DNA of 64,000 bases from an uncultured Bacteroides sp. (lineage in GTDB: Bacteria; Bacteroidota; Bacteroidia; Bacteroidales; UBA932). Of this stretch, positions 25,997-35,355 are shown piece after piece. Where the stretch lies: assembly GCA_900543205.1 (NCBI GenBank), contig UQQM01000002.1:43028-107027 (forward strand), read 5' to 3'. Under the pieces are notes generated by a model. It was not told the origin of the DNA and did not search any database. It saw only the letters and a list, made by a program, of their open reading frames with translations. The number at the start of each line of letters is the position of its first letter. The first letter of the stretch is position 1. The position numbers and the translations under genes were made by a program.

Positions 25997-27091
25997 ATGG
26001 CAGACAACAATACTTTACTGGACAAGGTGCTGTCGCTGCAGGACAAGTTCCAGCAGCTTCAGAACGAGCTGTCGAGCCCCGAGGTGATGTCGGACATGAA
26101 GCGTTACGTGCAGCTCAACAAGGACTACAAGGAGCTGGAGCCCATCATCAAGGCCGGCAAGGAATATGAGAAGATGGTCAACGACCTCGCTTCGGCCAAG
26201 GACATACTCGTGAACGAGAAGGACGATGAGCTGCGCGAGATGGCCAGGGCCGAAATCGCGGACATAGAGGCCAGGATTCCGGACAAGGAGCAGGAAATCA
26301 AGCTGCTGCTCATTCCCGCCGACCCCGACGACGGCAAGAACGCGATTGTCGAGATACGCGGTGGCACCGGCGGCGACGAGGCGGCGATTTTCGCCGGAGA
26401 TCTTTTCCGCATGTACCAGCATTTCGCCGAATCGCGCGGATGGAAGGTCGAAGTAACCGACCAGACGCCCGGCACCTCGGGAGGCTTCAAGCAGGTAGTG
26501 TTCAAGCTGTCCGGCGGCGACGGAGTCTACGGAGTGATGAAATACGAGTCAGGAGTGCACCGCGTGCAGAGAGTCCCCCAGACCGAGACCCAGGGCCGCA
26601 TCCAGACTTCGGCGGCATCGGTGGCAGTGTTCCCCGAGGCCGGAGAGTTCGACGTGGACCTCAGCTGGGACGACATACGGCTCGACCTCTTCTGCTCTTC
26701 CGGCCCCGGAGGACAGGGCGTGAACACGACCTATTCTGCAGTCAGGCTCACGCACATTCCCACGGGCCTCGTGGTGCAGTGCCAGGACGAGCGTTCCCAG
26801 ATCAAGAACAAGGAGCGCGCCTTCGAGGAGCTGCGCACCAGGCTCTACAATCTCGAGCATCAGAAGTATCTCGACGGTATCGCCGCCAAACGCAAGACCA
26901 TGGTCTCGACCGGCGACCGCTCCGCGAAGATACGCACCTATAACTATCCCCAGGGCCGCGTGACGGACCATCGCATCAACTGGTCGATGTACAACCTGCC
27001 TTCGTTCATGGACGGGAATATCCAGGAATGCATAGACCAGCTGCAGATAGCCGAGAACGCCGAACGCCTCAAGGAAGCCGGCGAGAATTAA
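25997..27091 (+). CDS. prfA: Peptide chain release factor 1
   Basis: The 364-residue protein carries the GGQ motif in SSGPGGQGVN (about 233-242), which triggers peptide release at the ribosomal P site. The stop-codon-reading tripeptide is P-Q-T in VPQTETQGRI (about 192-201), where most bacteria have P-A-T. This marks it as RF1 (UAG/UAA), because RF2 would have S-P-F. The N-terminal helical domain (about 10-110) contains the coiled-coil region. It is probably cotranscribed with the GNAT-like gene. A long hairpin at 27214-27284 follows and may end the transcript. Confidence 0.96.
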   Translation: MADNNTLLDKVLSLQDKFQQLQNELSSPEVMSDMKRYVQLNKDYKELEPIIKAGKEYEKMVNDLASAKDILVNEKDDELREMARAEIADIEARIPDKEQEIKLLLIPADPDDGKNAIVEIRGGTGGDEAAIFAGDLFRMYQHFAESRGWKVEVTDQTPGTSGGFKQVVFKLSGGDGVYGVMKYESGVHRVQRVPQTETQGRIQTSAASVAVFPEAGEFDVDLSWDDIRLDLFCSSGPGGQGVNTTYSAVRLTHIPTGLVVQCQDERSQIKNKERAFEELRTRLYNLEHQKYLDGIAAKRKTMVSTGDRSAKIRTYNYPQGRVTDHRINWSMYNLPSFMDGNIQECIDQLQIAENAERLKEAGEN

Positions 27092-27213
27092 CCGGGATTG
27101 CCTGCGGTTGCAGTCAGCTGCGGTCGCATCAGCGGCCCGGTGGAGCGTCAGCGGGATTTGCTTTGCAAATCGAAGCATCGAAGCCGGCGGCCGGAGCGAG
27201 TCTTCTTGATTTG

Positions 27214-27284
27214 ACGCCAACCGGCCATATCACCCACGAACAGGCTTTTCCCGCCTGTGAGGGGTGTTTATGGCCGGCTGGCGT
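27214..27284. terminator. Long nested hairpin between prfA and fabF
   Basis: ACGCCAACCGGCCATA at 27214-27229 pairs with TATGGCCGGCTGGCGT at 27269-27284 (15 of 16, the last a G-T pair). An inner stem ACAGGC / GCCTGT and a CACCC / GGGTG pair lie inside. On the plus strand it is followed by TTGTTTTC. It lies between convergent genes and probably stops both. The 120 bp before it contain another copy of the GATTTGC-type dispersed repeat (GATTTGCTTTGCAAATC). Confidence 0.65.
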
Positions 27285-27315
27285 TTGTTTTCAGAGGAGT
27301 AAAGTTCAGATTTTT

Positions 27316-28560
27316 TCAGACTTTCCTGAACGCCACGCAGGCGTTGTGCCCTCCGAAGCCGAATGAATCGCTGAGGCCGAGGCTGACATCGGCCTTCACG
27401 GCTTTGTTGGGCGTGTAGTCAAGGTCGCACTCGGGATCCGGCTCGTCCAGGTTGATGGTGGGAGGAATCACTCCTTCCTGGAGCGCGAGCACAGTGGCTA
27501 CGGCCTCAATGGCTCCCGTGGCCCCGAACATGTGTCCGTGCATCGACTTCGTGCTGCTGATATGGCACTTGTACGCGAAATCCCCGAACGCCAGCTTGTA
27601 CGCCTTGGTTTCGGTCACGTCGTTGAGCAGGGTTCCGGTTCCGTGCGCATTGATGTAGACATTGTCGTGCGAAGGGTCGAATCCGGCCTGTTCCAGAGCT
27701 ATCCTTATGCATTCCGCCTGGGTGGAGCCGTCCGGACGCGGTGCGGTGGCGTGGTACGCGTCGCAGGTGCTTCCGTAGCCGACGACTTCGGCGTAGATGT
27801 GCGCTCCCCTGGCGAGGGCGTGTTCATAGTCTTCCAGAATCATGACGGCCGAACCGTCCGCCATCACGAATCCGCCGCGGTTGCGGTTGAATGGCAGGGA
27901 GGCGTATTTGGGGTCCTCCGCCCTGGTCAGCGCCTTGGCGTTGGCGAAACCCGCGATTCCTATCGGAATCGTGCAGTGGTCGCTTCCTCCGGCGATGATT
28001 GCGTCGGCGAAACCGTACCTGATGGCCCTGTAGGCTTCACCTATCGAGTGGGTGGAGGTGGCGCACGCGGTCACGATGTCGATGCACGAGCCCTGGGCGT
28101 TGAACTTGATGGCAATCTGCCCTCCGGCCATGTCGCTGATCATCGTGGGCACGAAGTTGGGCGAAATCCACTTGCCCGAAGGATCCTCGGTGAACTTCTC
28201 GACCTCGCGCTGTATGGTCTGGAAACCGCCTATGCCCGAACCTACGTAGGTGGCCAGGCGGGCAGGTTCGATGTTCTCGCCGGACACGAGCCCCGAATCC
28301 TTCATGGCCTGCCAGGCCGAGGCCATGGCGTAGACGGTGAAGGGGTCCTGCTTGCGGATGAACGGCTTGTCCATGCCGTACTCCTCCGGATTGAAGTTGC
28401 GCACCATGCCGCCTATCTTGACGGCGAGGTTCTCGGTGGGGTATTCGGTGATATGGTCGATTCCGCAGACTCCGTTGATAAGATTGTTCCAGAATGTGGT
28501 TACGTCATTGCCTATGCAGGAGAGAACTCCAAGGCCTGTTACTGCGACTCTTCTTTCCAT
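27316..28560 (-). CDS. fabF: Beta-ketoacyl-ACP synthase II
   Basis: The 414-residue protein is a complete KAS II. The active-site cysteine lies in VTACATSTHS (about residue 164) and the two histidines in INAHGTGT (about 304) and SMHGHMFGATG (about 341). The last residues GFGGHNACVAF form the typical C-terminal strand. It condenses malonyl-ACP with acyl-ACP in fatty-acid elongation in the cytoplasm. It is transcribed alone, divergent from the LytTR gene, from the -7 box at 28581-28588. No acpP is next to it in the window, unlike in many bacteria. Confidence 0.96.
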   Translation of the reverse strand: MERRVAVTGLGVLSCIGNDVTTFWNNLINGVCGIDHITEYPTENLAVKIGGMVRNFNPEEYGMDKPFIRKQDPFTVYAMASAWQAMKDSGLVSGENIEPARLATYVGSGIGGFQTIQREVEKFTEDPSGKWISPNFVPTMISDMAGGQIAIKFNAQGSCIDIVTACATSTHSIGEAYRAIRYGFADAIIAGGSDHCTIPIGIAGFANAKALTRAEDPKYASLPFNRNRGGFVMADGSAVMILEDYEHALARGAHIYAEVVGYGSTCDAYHATAPRPDGSTQAECIRIALEQAGFDPSHDNVYINAHGTGTLLNDVTETKAYKLAFGDFAYKCHISSTKSMHGHMFGATGAIEAVATVLALQEGVIPPTINLDEPDPECDLDYTPNKAVKADVSLGLSDSFGFGGHNACVAFRKV

Positions 28561-28580
28561 AAGTACTGATATTGAAAAGG

Positions 28581-28588
28581 CAAAGGTA
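28581..28588 (-). promoter_or_regulatory. -7 box for fabF
   Basis: On the minus strand the sequence is TACCTTTG, a full TAnnTTTG match, 20 nt before the fabF ATG. Confidence 0.6.
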
Positions 28589-28600
28589 TTAAAAAATTAA

Positions 28601-28608
28601 TATATTTG
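28601..28608 (+). promoter_or_regulatory. -7 box for the LytTR gene
   Basis: TATATTTG matches TAnnTTTG and lies 18 nt before the ATG at 28627. It overlaps a TTG at 28606 that would otherwise extend the frame, which supports the ATG as the true start. It is back to back with the fabF -7 box. Confidence 0.65.
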
Positions 28609-28626
28609 TGCGCAAGAGCGATACGG

Positions 28627-29514
28627 ATGATATCTTTGTTCGACAAGGTGCCGCGCTATCTGCTCGGCAGGAGAGAGCTGACATGGACCCTGGTTTTCAC
28701 GGCCTTGTTCGCTTTCGTGTTCATGATGCTCAACATCCCGTTCTCCCGGAATCCGTGGCTCGCCGTCATAAGCGGAAGCTCTACGGTACTGCTGGTATGT
28801 TTCTTCCTCGCCTGCGTGATAATCGTCACGGTCAGCCGCATGCTGCTGTTCCGCATGGGATATCGGAGAGGGGTGAGCGTGCTCGGGTATGTGCTCTGGA
28901 GCCTCGGGGAGATGATCCTCGTCAGCCTGCTCTACACCTTCTTCACGGCGCAGGGGCGCAAGATAGGGCTTATAGACATCGGCGGGAGGACGATGCTGAA
29001 AGTGTTCTTCGAGAGCATGGTCTTCTCCTTCTGGTGCATGGGCGTCCCCTATCTGATTTCCTGCCTCTACCTGAGCCTTGTCGACAAGGGCAACACCATG
29101 CGCCTGACCGACTACGGCAATGTGGTGAGCGACGCCCCTGCCAAGCCCTACGAGGACAAGAAGATAACCCTTTTCGATAACAGCGGAGCCCTGAAGTTCT
29201 CGATAAGCTCGGGGAACCTGTATTTCATAGAATCCGATGACAATTACATAAAAGTCTGGTATTCCGACAGTTCCGGACAGATACGCCAGTATATGCTGCG
29301 CTGCCGTCTGAAGACTGTGGAGGACAGCTTCGCCGGAAGCGACCTGGTCCGCTGCCACCGCAAATACATCGTGAACATCACCAAGGTCAGGATACTCAAG
29401 GCGGAGAAGGAGGGCTACAGGATAAGTTTCGGCATCGACAGCATAGGGACTATCCCGATATCAAGGACATACGAACAGAACGTGCTTGCGCGTTTCAACT
29501 CAAAAACTTCATAG
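28627..29514 (+). CDS. Membrane-bound LytTR-family DNA-binding regulator
   Basis: From the ATG at 28627 the protein has 295 residues. The first 150 form four membrane helices (for example LVFTALFAFVFMML and VLGYVLWSLGEMILVSLLY). The C-terminal 105 residues are a LytTR DNA-binding domain: ISSGNLYFIESDDNYIKVWY, then RCRLKTVEDSF, RCHRKYIVNI and a final IPISRTYEQNV. There is no receiver domain, so the signal is probably sensed through the membrane part. It starts a run of three genes with DUF4293 and nucleoside phosphorylase, separated by 2 bp and by an ATGA overlap. Its targets are unknown. Confidence 0.88.
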   Translation: MISLFDKVPRYLLGRRELTWTLVFTALFAFVFMMLNIPFSRNPWLAVISGSSTVLLVCFFLACVIIVTVSRMLLFRMGYRRGVSVLGYVLWSLGEMILVSLLYTFFTAQGRKIGLIDIGGRTMLKVFFESMVFSFWCMGVPYLISCLYLSLVDKGNTMRLTDYGNVVSDAPAKPYEDKKITLFDNSGALKFSISSGNLYFIESDDNYIKVWYSDSSGQIRQYMLRCRLKTVEDSFAGSDLVRCHRKYIVNITKVRILKAEKEGYRISFGIDSIGTIPISRTYEQNVLARFNSKTS

Positions 29515-29516
29515 AC

Positions 29517-29951
29517 ATGTGGCAAAGGATTCAGACACTCTATCTTTTCATCTCCACGGTGCTCATAGCGCTGCTCTTCTTCTGTGACAAGGCGGAAGGA
29601 GTTTCATTCACGGAATATTTTCCGTATCTTGTATTCATAATCGTCATAACCCTGCTCAACGTCCTGGCATTGACAACCTACAGGTTCAGGGTGTTCCAGA
29701 TGAGGACGGCGGTACTTTCCGCGCTGGTGACCATCGCGTTCCAGATATGGCTCGCGGTCGATTTCTTCACCTTCGGAAAGACCGATGACTTCCATATCAC
29801 GGCGGTGTTCCCCATAGCCGCTGTGATACTTGACTTCCTCGCGGCGAGAGGAATCTTCGCCGACGAACTCATGGTCAGGAGCGCCTCGAGGCTGAGGCCG
29901 GCCAAGCGCAAGGGCGGGACAGGCGGAAACACTAAAACTACAAAGTCATGA
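29517..29951 (+). CDS. DUF4293 integral membrane protein
   Basis: The 144-residue protein starts MWQRIQTLYLFISTVLIALL, the typical N-terminus of the Bacteroidetes DUF4293 family. It has four predicted membrane helices and a basic C-terminal tail rich in Lys, Arg and Thr that should face the cytoplasm. No function is known for the family. It lies 2 bp after the LytTR gene, and its stop overlaps the start of the phosphorylase gene (ATGA), so all three are likely made from one message. Confidence 0.85.
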   Translation: MWQRIQTLYLFISTVLIALLFFCDKAEGVSFTEYFPYLVFIIVITLLNVLALTTYRFRVFQMRTAVLSALVTIAFQIWLAVDFFTFGKTDDFHITAVFPIAAVILDFLAARGIFADELMVRSASRLRPAKRKGGTGGNTKTTKS

Positions 29952-30817
29952 GAATCGCAGAATCAGAACTCATCATCAACGGAGACGGCTCCGTGTTTCA
30001 TATCCACATCAGGCCCGAGCAGCTTGCCGACAACGTGATACTGGTCGGCGACCCCGGCAGGGTGGAGATGTTCAGGCCCCTGCTCGACAGCATCGAGGCC
30101 GAGGGCGCGTCCAGGGAATTCGTGTGGATTACCGGACGCAGCGGCGGCAAGAGGTTTACCGTGCTCTCCACCGGAATAGGCACCGACAACATCGACATCG
30201 TGATGACCGAGCTGGACGCACTGGCCAACGTGGATTTCAGCACCCGGGAGGTCAGACCCGAGCACCGTACTCTCAATATCCTGAGGATAGGGACATGCGG
30301 CGCGATACAGCCGGAAATTCCCCTCGGTTCGTTCATCTTCTCCCATATCTCCATCGGATGCGACGGACTGCTCAACTGGTATGAGGGCAGGGACAGTATC
30401 GCCCTGCTGGATTTCGAGGAGGCCTTCAAGAAGCATGTGCACTGGGACAGGCACCTTCCCGACCCTTATTTCGTCAGGGCGAGCGACAAGCTTATACGGA
30501 AGTTCGAGGATTGCACCGTCAAGGGCATGACCATCTCAGCCTCGGGTTTCTACGGGCCCCAGGGCAGGGTGGTGAGACAGGGGCTCGCCATGCCGGACAT
30601 GCTTGCGGACTTCGAGAGTTTCGAGTACGGCGGCTACAAGATCACCAACTTCGAGATGGAGGGTTCGGCCCTCGCGGGAATGGCCGCGAAGCTGGGACAC
30701 AACGCGGGGACCGTGTGCTGCGCAATCGCGCACCGCTACCTCAAGGATGCGAACACCGACTACAAGCCGAAGGTCAACGAACTGGTGAAGCTGGCGCTGG
30801 AAAGGCTGGCAGACTGA
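29948..30817 (+). CDS. Nucleoside phosphorylase (uridine-phosphorylase-like)
   Basis: The 289-residue protein belongs to the PNP/UDP phosphorylase family. Phosphate and nucleoside contacts are visible in VGDPGRVEMF (about 28-37), STGIGTDNIDI (about 74-84), RIGTCGAIQPEI (about 115-126) and FEMEGSALAGMA (about 235-246), the last holding the Glu-Met-Glu ribose-binding signature. It splits a nucleoside with phosphate into base and ribose-1-phosphate for salvage in the cytoplasm. The sequence looks closest to the Bacteroidetes uridine-phosphorylase-like group, but base preference is not certain. It ends 8 bp before the convergent ClpN gene. Confidence 0.87.
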   Translation: MRIAESELIINGDGSVFHIHIRPEQLADNVILVGDPGRVEMFRPLLDSIEAEGASREFVWITGRSGGKRFTVLSTGIGTDNIDIVMTELDALANVDFSTREVRPEHRTLNILRIGTCGAIQPEIPLGSFIFSHISIGCDGLLNWYEGRDSIALLDFEEAFKKHVHWDRHLPDPYFVRASDKLIRKFEDCTVKGMTISASGFYGPQGRVVRQGLAMPDMLADFESFEYGGYKITNFEMEGSALAGMAAKLGHNAGTVCCAIAHRYLKDANTDYKPKVNELVKLALERLAD

Positions 30818-30825
30818 CGGCCTTT

Positions 30826-31371
30826 TCAGCTTGCCAGGCCTGAAGAGGAAATAAGGTTGGTGAGCTGTTCGCCGATGGCCCCGACTATCTCCTCGGTAAT
30901 CACCACAGGCGCATGCTCCGTGAAATCATGGAGCATGCCTTGTTTTTCCATGTGCTCCTGAAGCCCGTCGTACGCGATTCCGTGCTGTCTGAGGTAGGTG
31001 GAGCTCACTGTTGTCCTTGACAGGATTATCGCCAGGAGCAGGTGCGCGCTGCGTATGGTCGAACTGCCGAACCTGAGTGCCTGGTATGCGGACATCTTTA
31101 TGGTCTCCGCCGCAGCTTTCGTAGGGTGTACCGAATCCGCTTCGCCGAGTGCCGCCGGCTCGTCCCGGAAGACGAGCTCGTCTATCCTGAGCTTCATGTC
31201 GTCCAGGTCAATGCCTGAGTCGAGCAGCGCCTTGCAGGCGTTGTTGTGCCTGTCGCGCAGCAGGCCCAGCATCAGATGGTCCACGCCGGCTGTCTTCCAG
31301 CCGGTCCGCAGGGCCTCCTCCGCGGCAAATCCGAGGATGTCGTGCATCTTGCTTGAGAAGAGGATTTTCAT
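30826..31371 (-). CDS. Clp N-terminal-domain protein without ATPase domain
   Basis: The 181-residue protein carries a double Clp-N repeat. The first repeat has LGFAAEEALRTG and VDHLMLGLLRD (residues about 13-40). The second has MSAYQALRFGSSTIRSAHLLLAIIL (about 92-118). This matches the substrate- and adaptor-binding domain of ClpA/B/C, but no AAA+ module follows. It may act as an adaptor or inhibitor of a Clp machine, or be a ClpS/ClpC-like accessory factor; this is inference. It is divergent from gyrA with its own -7 box at 31387-31394. Confidence 0.82.
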   Translation of the reverse strand: MKILFSSKMHDILGFAAEEALRTGWKTAGVDHLMLGLLRDRHNNACKALLDSGIDLDDMKLRIDELVFRDEPAALGEADSVHPTKAAAETIKMSAYQALRFGSSTIRSAHLLLAIILSRTTVSSTYLRQHGIAYDGLQEHMEKQGMLHDFTEHAPVVITEEIVGAIGEQLTNLISSSGLAS

Positions 31372-31386
31372 GGCTCAAAATCAAAG

Positions 31387-31394
31387 CAAAAGTA
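31387..31394 (-). promoter_or_regulatory. -7 box for the ClpN-domain gene
   Basis: On the minus strand the sequence is TACTTTTG, a TAnnTTTG match, 15 nt before the ATG. Confidence 0.55.
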
Positions 31395-31417
31395 GCAAAT
31401 AATTCGGATTTTTATCC

Positions 31418-31425
31418 TAAATTTG
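31418..31425 (+). promoter_or_regulatory. -7 box for gyrA
   Basis: TAAATTTG matches TAnnTTTG and lies 32 nt before the gyrA ATG. No TTTG is found at the -33 position. Confidence 0.55.
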
Positions 31426-31457
31426 CATGATTGGATAATTGTGGAATATAGATTTTT

Positions 31458-34001
31458 ATGGATAGTGAGGTAAAGAATCCTGAAGAGATTCAGGAAGAAG
31501 CGGTGGGAATAATCGAGCCTGTCGAAATCGACCAGGAGATGCGCACGGCCTACATCGACTATTCGATGTCGGTCATCGTTTCGCGTGCCCTGCCCGATGC
31601 CCGCGACGGTCTGAAACCCGTGCAGCGCAGGGTGCTTTTCGGAATGGACGGGCTCAATCTAGGCTATGGCGGACAGACGAAGAAGTCCGCCCGTATCGTG
31701 GGTGAGGTGCTTGGTAAGTTCCATCCCCACGGAGACTCCAGCGTGTACGACGCGATGGCACGTCTCGCCCAGAACTGGAACCAGAGATATCCTCTGATAT
31801 ACGGACAGGGTAATTTCGGCTCTATGGACGGCGATCCCGTTGCGGCCATGCGATATACCGAGGCCAAGCTGGAGAAGCTTTCCGCCGAGGTCCTGGCCGA
31901 CATTGACAAGGACACCGTCGACATGACGCTCAATTTCGACGACACCCTCGAGGAGCCCACGGTGCTGCCCACGAAGGCGCCGCTGCTGCTGCTCAACGGT
32001 TCGTCGGGCATCGCCGTCGGAATGGCCACCAACATGGCCCCGCACAATCTCGGCGAGTGCTGTGACGCGATTTGCGCTTTCATCGACAACCCGGACATCG
32101 ACACCGCCGGGCTTATGGAGCACATCAAGGGTCCGGATTTCCCCACCGGCGGCATTATAATAGGCCGCCAGGGCATCATGGACGCCTACGGCACCGGCAG
32201 GGGCAGGATAGTCCTGCGCGCCAAGACCGAAATAGAGGAGCTTCCCGGCGGACGTGAGGCCATAGTCGTGACCGAGATTCCCTATATGGTCAACAAGGCC
32301 GAGCTCCAGTCCCGTATAGGGGAGATGGCGCGCGACAAGAAGATTGAGGGCATATCCGAGATACGCGACCTCTCCAACCGTAACGGAATACGCATAGAGT
32401 TCCTGCTCAAGAAGGATGCGAACGCGAACGTGGTGCTGAACATGCTCTTCAAGTACACCGCTCTCCAGAGCAGCTTCTCGATCAACAACGTGGCTCTCGT
32501 GAACGGCCGTCCCAGAACCTTGACCCTCAAGGAGATGATAGCCGTGTTCGTGGATTTCCGCCACGAGGTCGTGGTGCGCCGCACCCGCTTCGAGCTGAAG
32601 AAGGCCCAGGAAAGGGCCCATATCCTTGAGGCCCTGCTCAAGGCCATAGACATAATTGACGAGATTATAGCGACCATCAGGGCCAGCCGCACTCCGGACA
32701 TCGCGAAGAGCTCCCTCATGGAGAAGTTCGGCTTCGACTCCGTGCAGGCCGCAGCGATAGTTGCGATGCGTCTCGGCCAGCTGACCGGACTTGAGAAGGA
32801 GAAGCTCCAGAACGAATATGACGAGCTGGAGAAGTTCATAGCCCGCTGCGAGCAGATACTCGCCAGCGATGAGGAGCAGCTTGCAATCGTCAAGCAGGAG
32901 TGCCGTGAGCTCAAGGCGAAGTTCGGCGACCCGCGCCGCACCGAAATCACCCTTTCGGAGGAGGAATTCAATCCCGAAGACTTCTACGCCGATGAGGATG
33001 TGGTGATAACGATTTCCCACCTGGGGTACATCAAGCGCACCCCTCTCGCGGAATTCCATTCCCAGTCCAGGGGCGGTGTCGGCAGGAAGGCAAGCGCGAC
33101 CCGCGACGAGGACTTCATAGAGCACATCTACGTTGCGAACATGCACTCCACGATGCTGTTCTTCACCGACAGGGGAATGTGCTACAGGCTCAAGGTCTAC
33201 GAGCTGCCCGAAGGTTCGCGCACCTCGAAGGGCAGAGCCGTGCAGAACCTGCTGAGCATAGACACCGGTGACAGCATAAAGACATATCTGAACGTGCGTT
33301 CCATCGAGGATCCCGAGTATACCGAAAACCACTACGTGACGCTCGTGACCCGGAAGGGAACCGTCAAGAAGACCACACTTACCGAGTATGCCAACAGGCG
33401 CAGCCGCAACAAGGGCATCATCGCGGTCAACGTGCGTGAGGGCGACGAGCTGCTGGACGCTCTGCTGACCGACGGCGGATGCGAGATCATGATTGCCGCG
33501 AAGAACGGACGCTGCTGCCGCTTCAACGAGAACGACATCAGGGCTATGGGCCGCAACTCTTCGGGCGTCAGAGGCATATCCATAGAGGATGACGACGAGG
33601 TCATAGGAGCTATATGCCTGAATCCTTCGGCCGAGGATGCATCGGAAAGCACGGTGCTGGTGGTCAGCGAGAACGGCTACGGCAAGCGTTCGGATCCCGG
33701 TGACTACCGCATCACCTCAAGGGGTGCCAAGGGCGTCAAGACCATCGACATCACCGCGAAGACAGGCAAGCTCCTGGCAATCAAGAACGTGACCGGTGAG
33801 AACGACCTGATGATCATCACGAAATCGGGGCTTACGATCAGGATGCACGTCTCCGAAATCAGGGTTTCCGGCCGTGCCACGCAGGGAGTCCGCCTGATCA
33901 ATATCCGCGAAGGAGACTCGATAGCCGCCGTGTCATCCGTGGCGAGGGAGAATGACGCCGAGGCTGAAGCGGTGGCTGATGAGCCGGCGCAGGAGCAGTA
34001 A
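31458..34001 (+). CDS. gyrA: DNA gyrase subunit A
   Basis: The 847-residue protein is a full GyrA. The catalytic tyrosine is Y133 in AAMRYTEA. The quinolone-resistance region reads [12 protein letters not shown] (89-100), with S94 and D98 aligning to E. coli S83 and D87, so both sensitive-type residues are kept. The C-terminal DNA-wrapping domain has six beta-pinwheel repeats and a GyrA box variant QSRGGVG (canonical QRRGGRG). It introduces negative supercoils with GyrB, which is not in the window. The C-terminal tail is acidic. The TPR gene follows by 34 bp. Confidence 0.96.
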   Translation: MDSEVKNPEEIQEEAVGIIEPVEIDQEMRTAYIDYSMSVIVSRALPDARDGLKPVQRRVLFGMDGLNLGYGGQTKKSARIVGEVLGKFHPHGDSSVYDAMARLAQNWNQRYPLIYGQGNFGSMDGDPVAAMRYTEAKLEKLSAEVLADIDKDTVDMTLNFDDTLEEPTVLPTKAPLLLLNGSSGIAVGMATNMAPHNLGECCDAICAFIDNPDIDTAGLMEHIKGPDFPTGGIIIGRQGIMDAYGTGRGRIVLRAKTEIEELPGGREAIVVTEIPYMVNKAELQSRIGEMARDKKIEGISEIRDLSNRNGIRIEFLLKKDANANVVLNMLFKYTALQSSFSINNVALVNGRPRTLTLKEMIAVFVDFRHEVVVRRTRFELKKAQERAHILEALLKAIDIIDEIIATIRASRTPDIAKSSLMEKFGFDSVQAAAIVAMRLGQLTGLEKEKLQNEYDELEKFIARCEQILASDEEQLAIVKQECRELKAKFGDPRRTEITLSEEEFNPEDFYADEDVVITISHLGYIKRTPLAEFHSQSRGGVGRKASATRDEDFIEHIYVANMHSTMLFFTDRGMCYRLKVYELPEGSRTSKGRAVQNLLSIDTGDSIKTYLNVRSIEDPEYTENHYVTLVTRKGTVKKTTLTEYANRRSRNKGIIAVNVREGDELLDALLTDGGCEIMIAAKNGRCCRFNENDIRAMGRNSSGVRGISIEDDDEVIGAICLNPSAEDASESTVLVVSENGYGKRSDPGDYRITSRGAKGVKTIDITAKTGKLLAIKNVTGENDLMIITKSGLTIRMHVSEIRVSGRATQGVRLINIREGDSIAAVSSVARENDAEAEAVADEPAQEQ

Positions 34002-34035
34002 GGACATAAAGTAATACTTAGTGAATATCTTGATT

Positions 34036-35355
34036 ATGAAAAAGTTGTTTTTTGTTTTGGCCGTCGTTGCCTCGCTGCAGGCATTCGATGCTCAGGCTCA
34101 GGTGAAGACTCCTGCAGCCGCCAAGTCGGCCGTGGAGAAGGCTGAGGCCACGACCGAGAATCCCAAGCAGAGCGCAAAGCCTGCAACCTGGGTCAAGTAT
34201 GGCGATGCCCTTCTTGACGCCTACGATGCTCCTATCGGCAATGTCTGGATAGGCATGTCCCGTCAGGAGCTGGATATGCTCGGCGGTGGCGAGAGGCCTT
34301 CATCCGAGGAGGTCGTGGACCTTTCAGGCCGTCAGATGACCAAGCTCGTCTATGCGACGAAGAACCTCTATCTCAACGAGAACGGACAGCTTGAGGTAAT
34401 CGAGGTGACCGTGCCCGTGGTGGAGAACGTGCTCGACAAGGCTCTCGAGGCCTTCACGAAGGCTGCTGAAGTCGATGCCAAGGGACAGAAGACCAAGGAC
34501 ATCACCGCAGGTCTGAGCTCAGTCGCCAAGAAGTATTCCGACGAGGCCTATAACGCCTTCACCCTCGGCAACGCCACCCTGTCGTCCGAGCTGTTCGAGA
34601 AGGCCGCCGAAGCCGCAGGAACCGCTCCCCTTTCACAGCTTGACACCAATTCCGTATATAACGCAGCGTTCACCGCACTTTCTGCCGGAAACTATGAGCG
34701 CGCCAAGGTATTCTATGAGGCCTGCCTCGCAAGCAATTACTACGGCGAGGGCGGAGAAGTCTTCTCAAGGCTTGCCGAAATCGCCGAGAAGAACGGGGAC
34801 AAGGCTGCGGGCAAGGATTATCTCGAGCAGGGATTCGCAATGTTCCCCCAGAGCCAGAGCATACTCGTGGGCCTCATCAACTACTATGTGACGAACAACG
34901 AGGATACCGAGCGTCTCTTCGCCCTTCTTGACGAAGCCAAGAAGAACGAGCCCAACAACGCTTCCCTCTACTATGTGGAAGGAAACATCCGTGTGCAGCT
35001 CGGTGACGGCGACGCAGCACTCGCTGCATACAGGAAGTGCGCCGAAATCGATCCCAACTACGCTTACGGCTATATCGGAGAAGGCATCTACTACTATGAG
35101 CTTGCAGTCGAGCTTCAGAACGAGGCTTCCGAAGAGCTTGACGATGCGAAGTACACCGCTCTGATGGGTGAGTTCGAGACCGCCCTCAAGTCCTGCATCA
35201 AGCCTTTCGAGACCGCGTTCGAAATGAGCACCGATCCCGAAATCAAGGCGTCCATCGCGGAATATCTCAAGAACGCAAGCTTCCGCTTCCGTTCAGAGGG
35301 CCCTGAATATCAGGAGATGTACGACAAGTACGCCAACTACAATCCCGCCAACTAG
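34036..35355 (+). CDS. Exported tetratricopeptide-repeat protein
   Basis: I use the ATG at 34036 (MKKLFFVLAVVASLQAF), which gives a classic signal peptide with cleavage after AQA near residue 22. A GTG at 34021 is in frame but would add residues before the basic start. The mature 417 residues have several TPR-like helix pairs, clearest at about 200-370 (AFTALSAGNYERAKVFYEAC, then ALAAYRKCAEIDPNYAYGYIGEG). It should be periplasmic and bind a partner protein. No enzyme motif is seen. Its stop TAG shares the tetranucleotide CTAG with the stop of the convergent CapA gene. Confidence 0.85.
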   Translation: MKKLFFVLAVVASLQAFDAQAQVKTPAAAKSAVEKAEATTENPKQSAKPATWVKYGDALLDAYDAPIGNVWIGMSRQELDMLGGGERPSSEEVVDLSGRQMTKLVYATKNLYLNENGQLEVIEVTVPVVENVLDKALEAFTKAAEVDAKGQKTKDITAGLSSVAKKYSDEAYNAFTLGNATLSSELFEKAAEAAGTAPLSQLDTNSVYNAAFTALSAGNYERAKVFYEACLASNYYGEGGEVFSRLAEIAEKNGDKAAGKDYLEQGFAMFPQSQSILVGLINYYVTNNEDTERLFALLDEAKKNEPNNASLYYVEGNIRVQLGDGDAALAAYRKCAEIDPNYAYGYIGEGIYYYELAVELQNEASEELDDAKYTALMGEFETALKSCIKPFETAFEMSTDPEIKASIAEYLKNASFRFRSEGPEYQEMYDKYANYNPAN

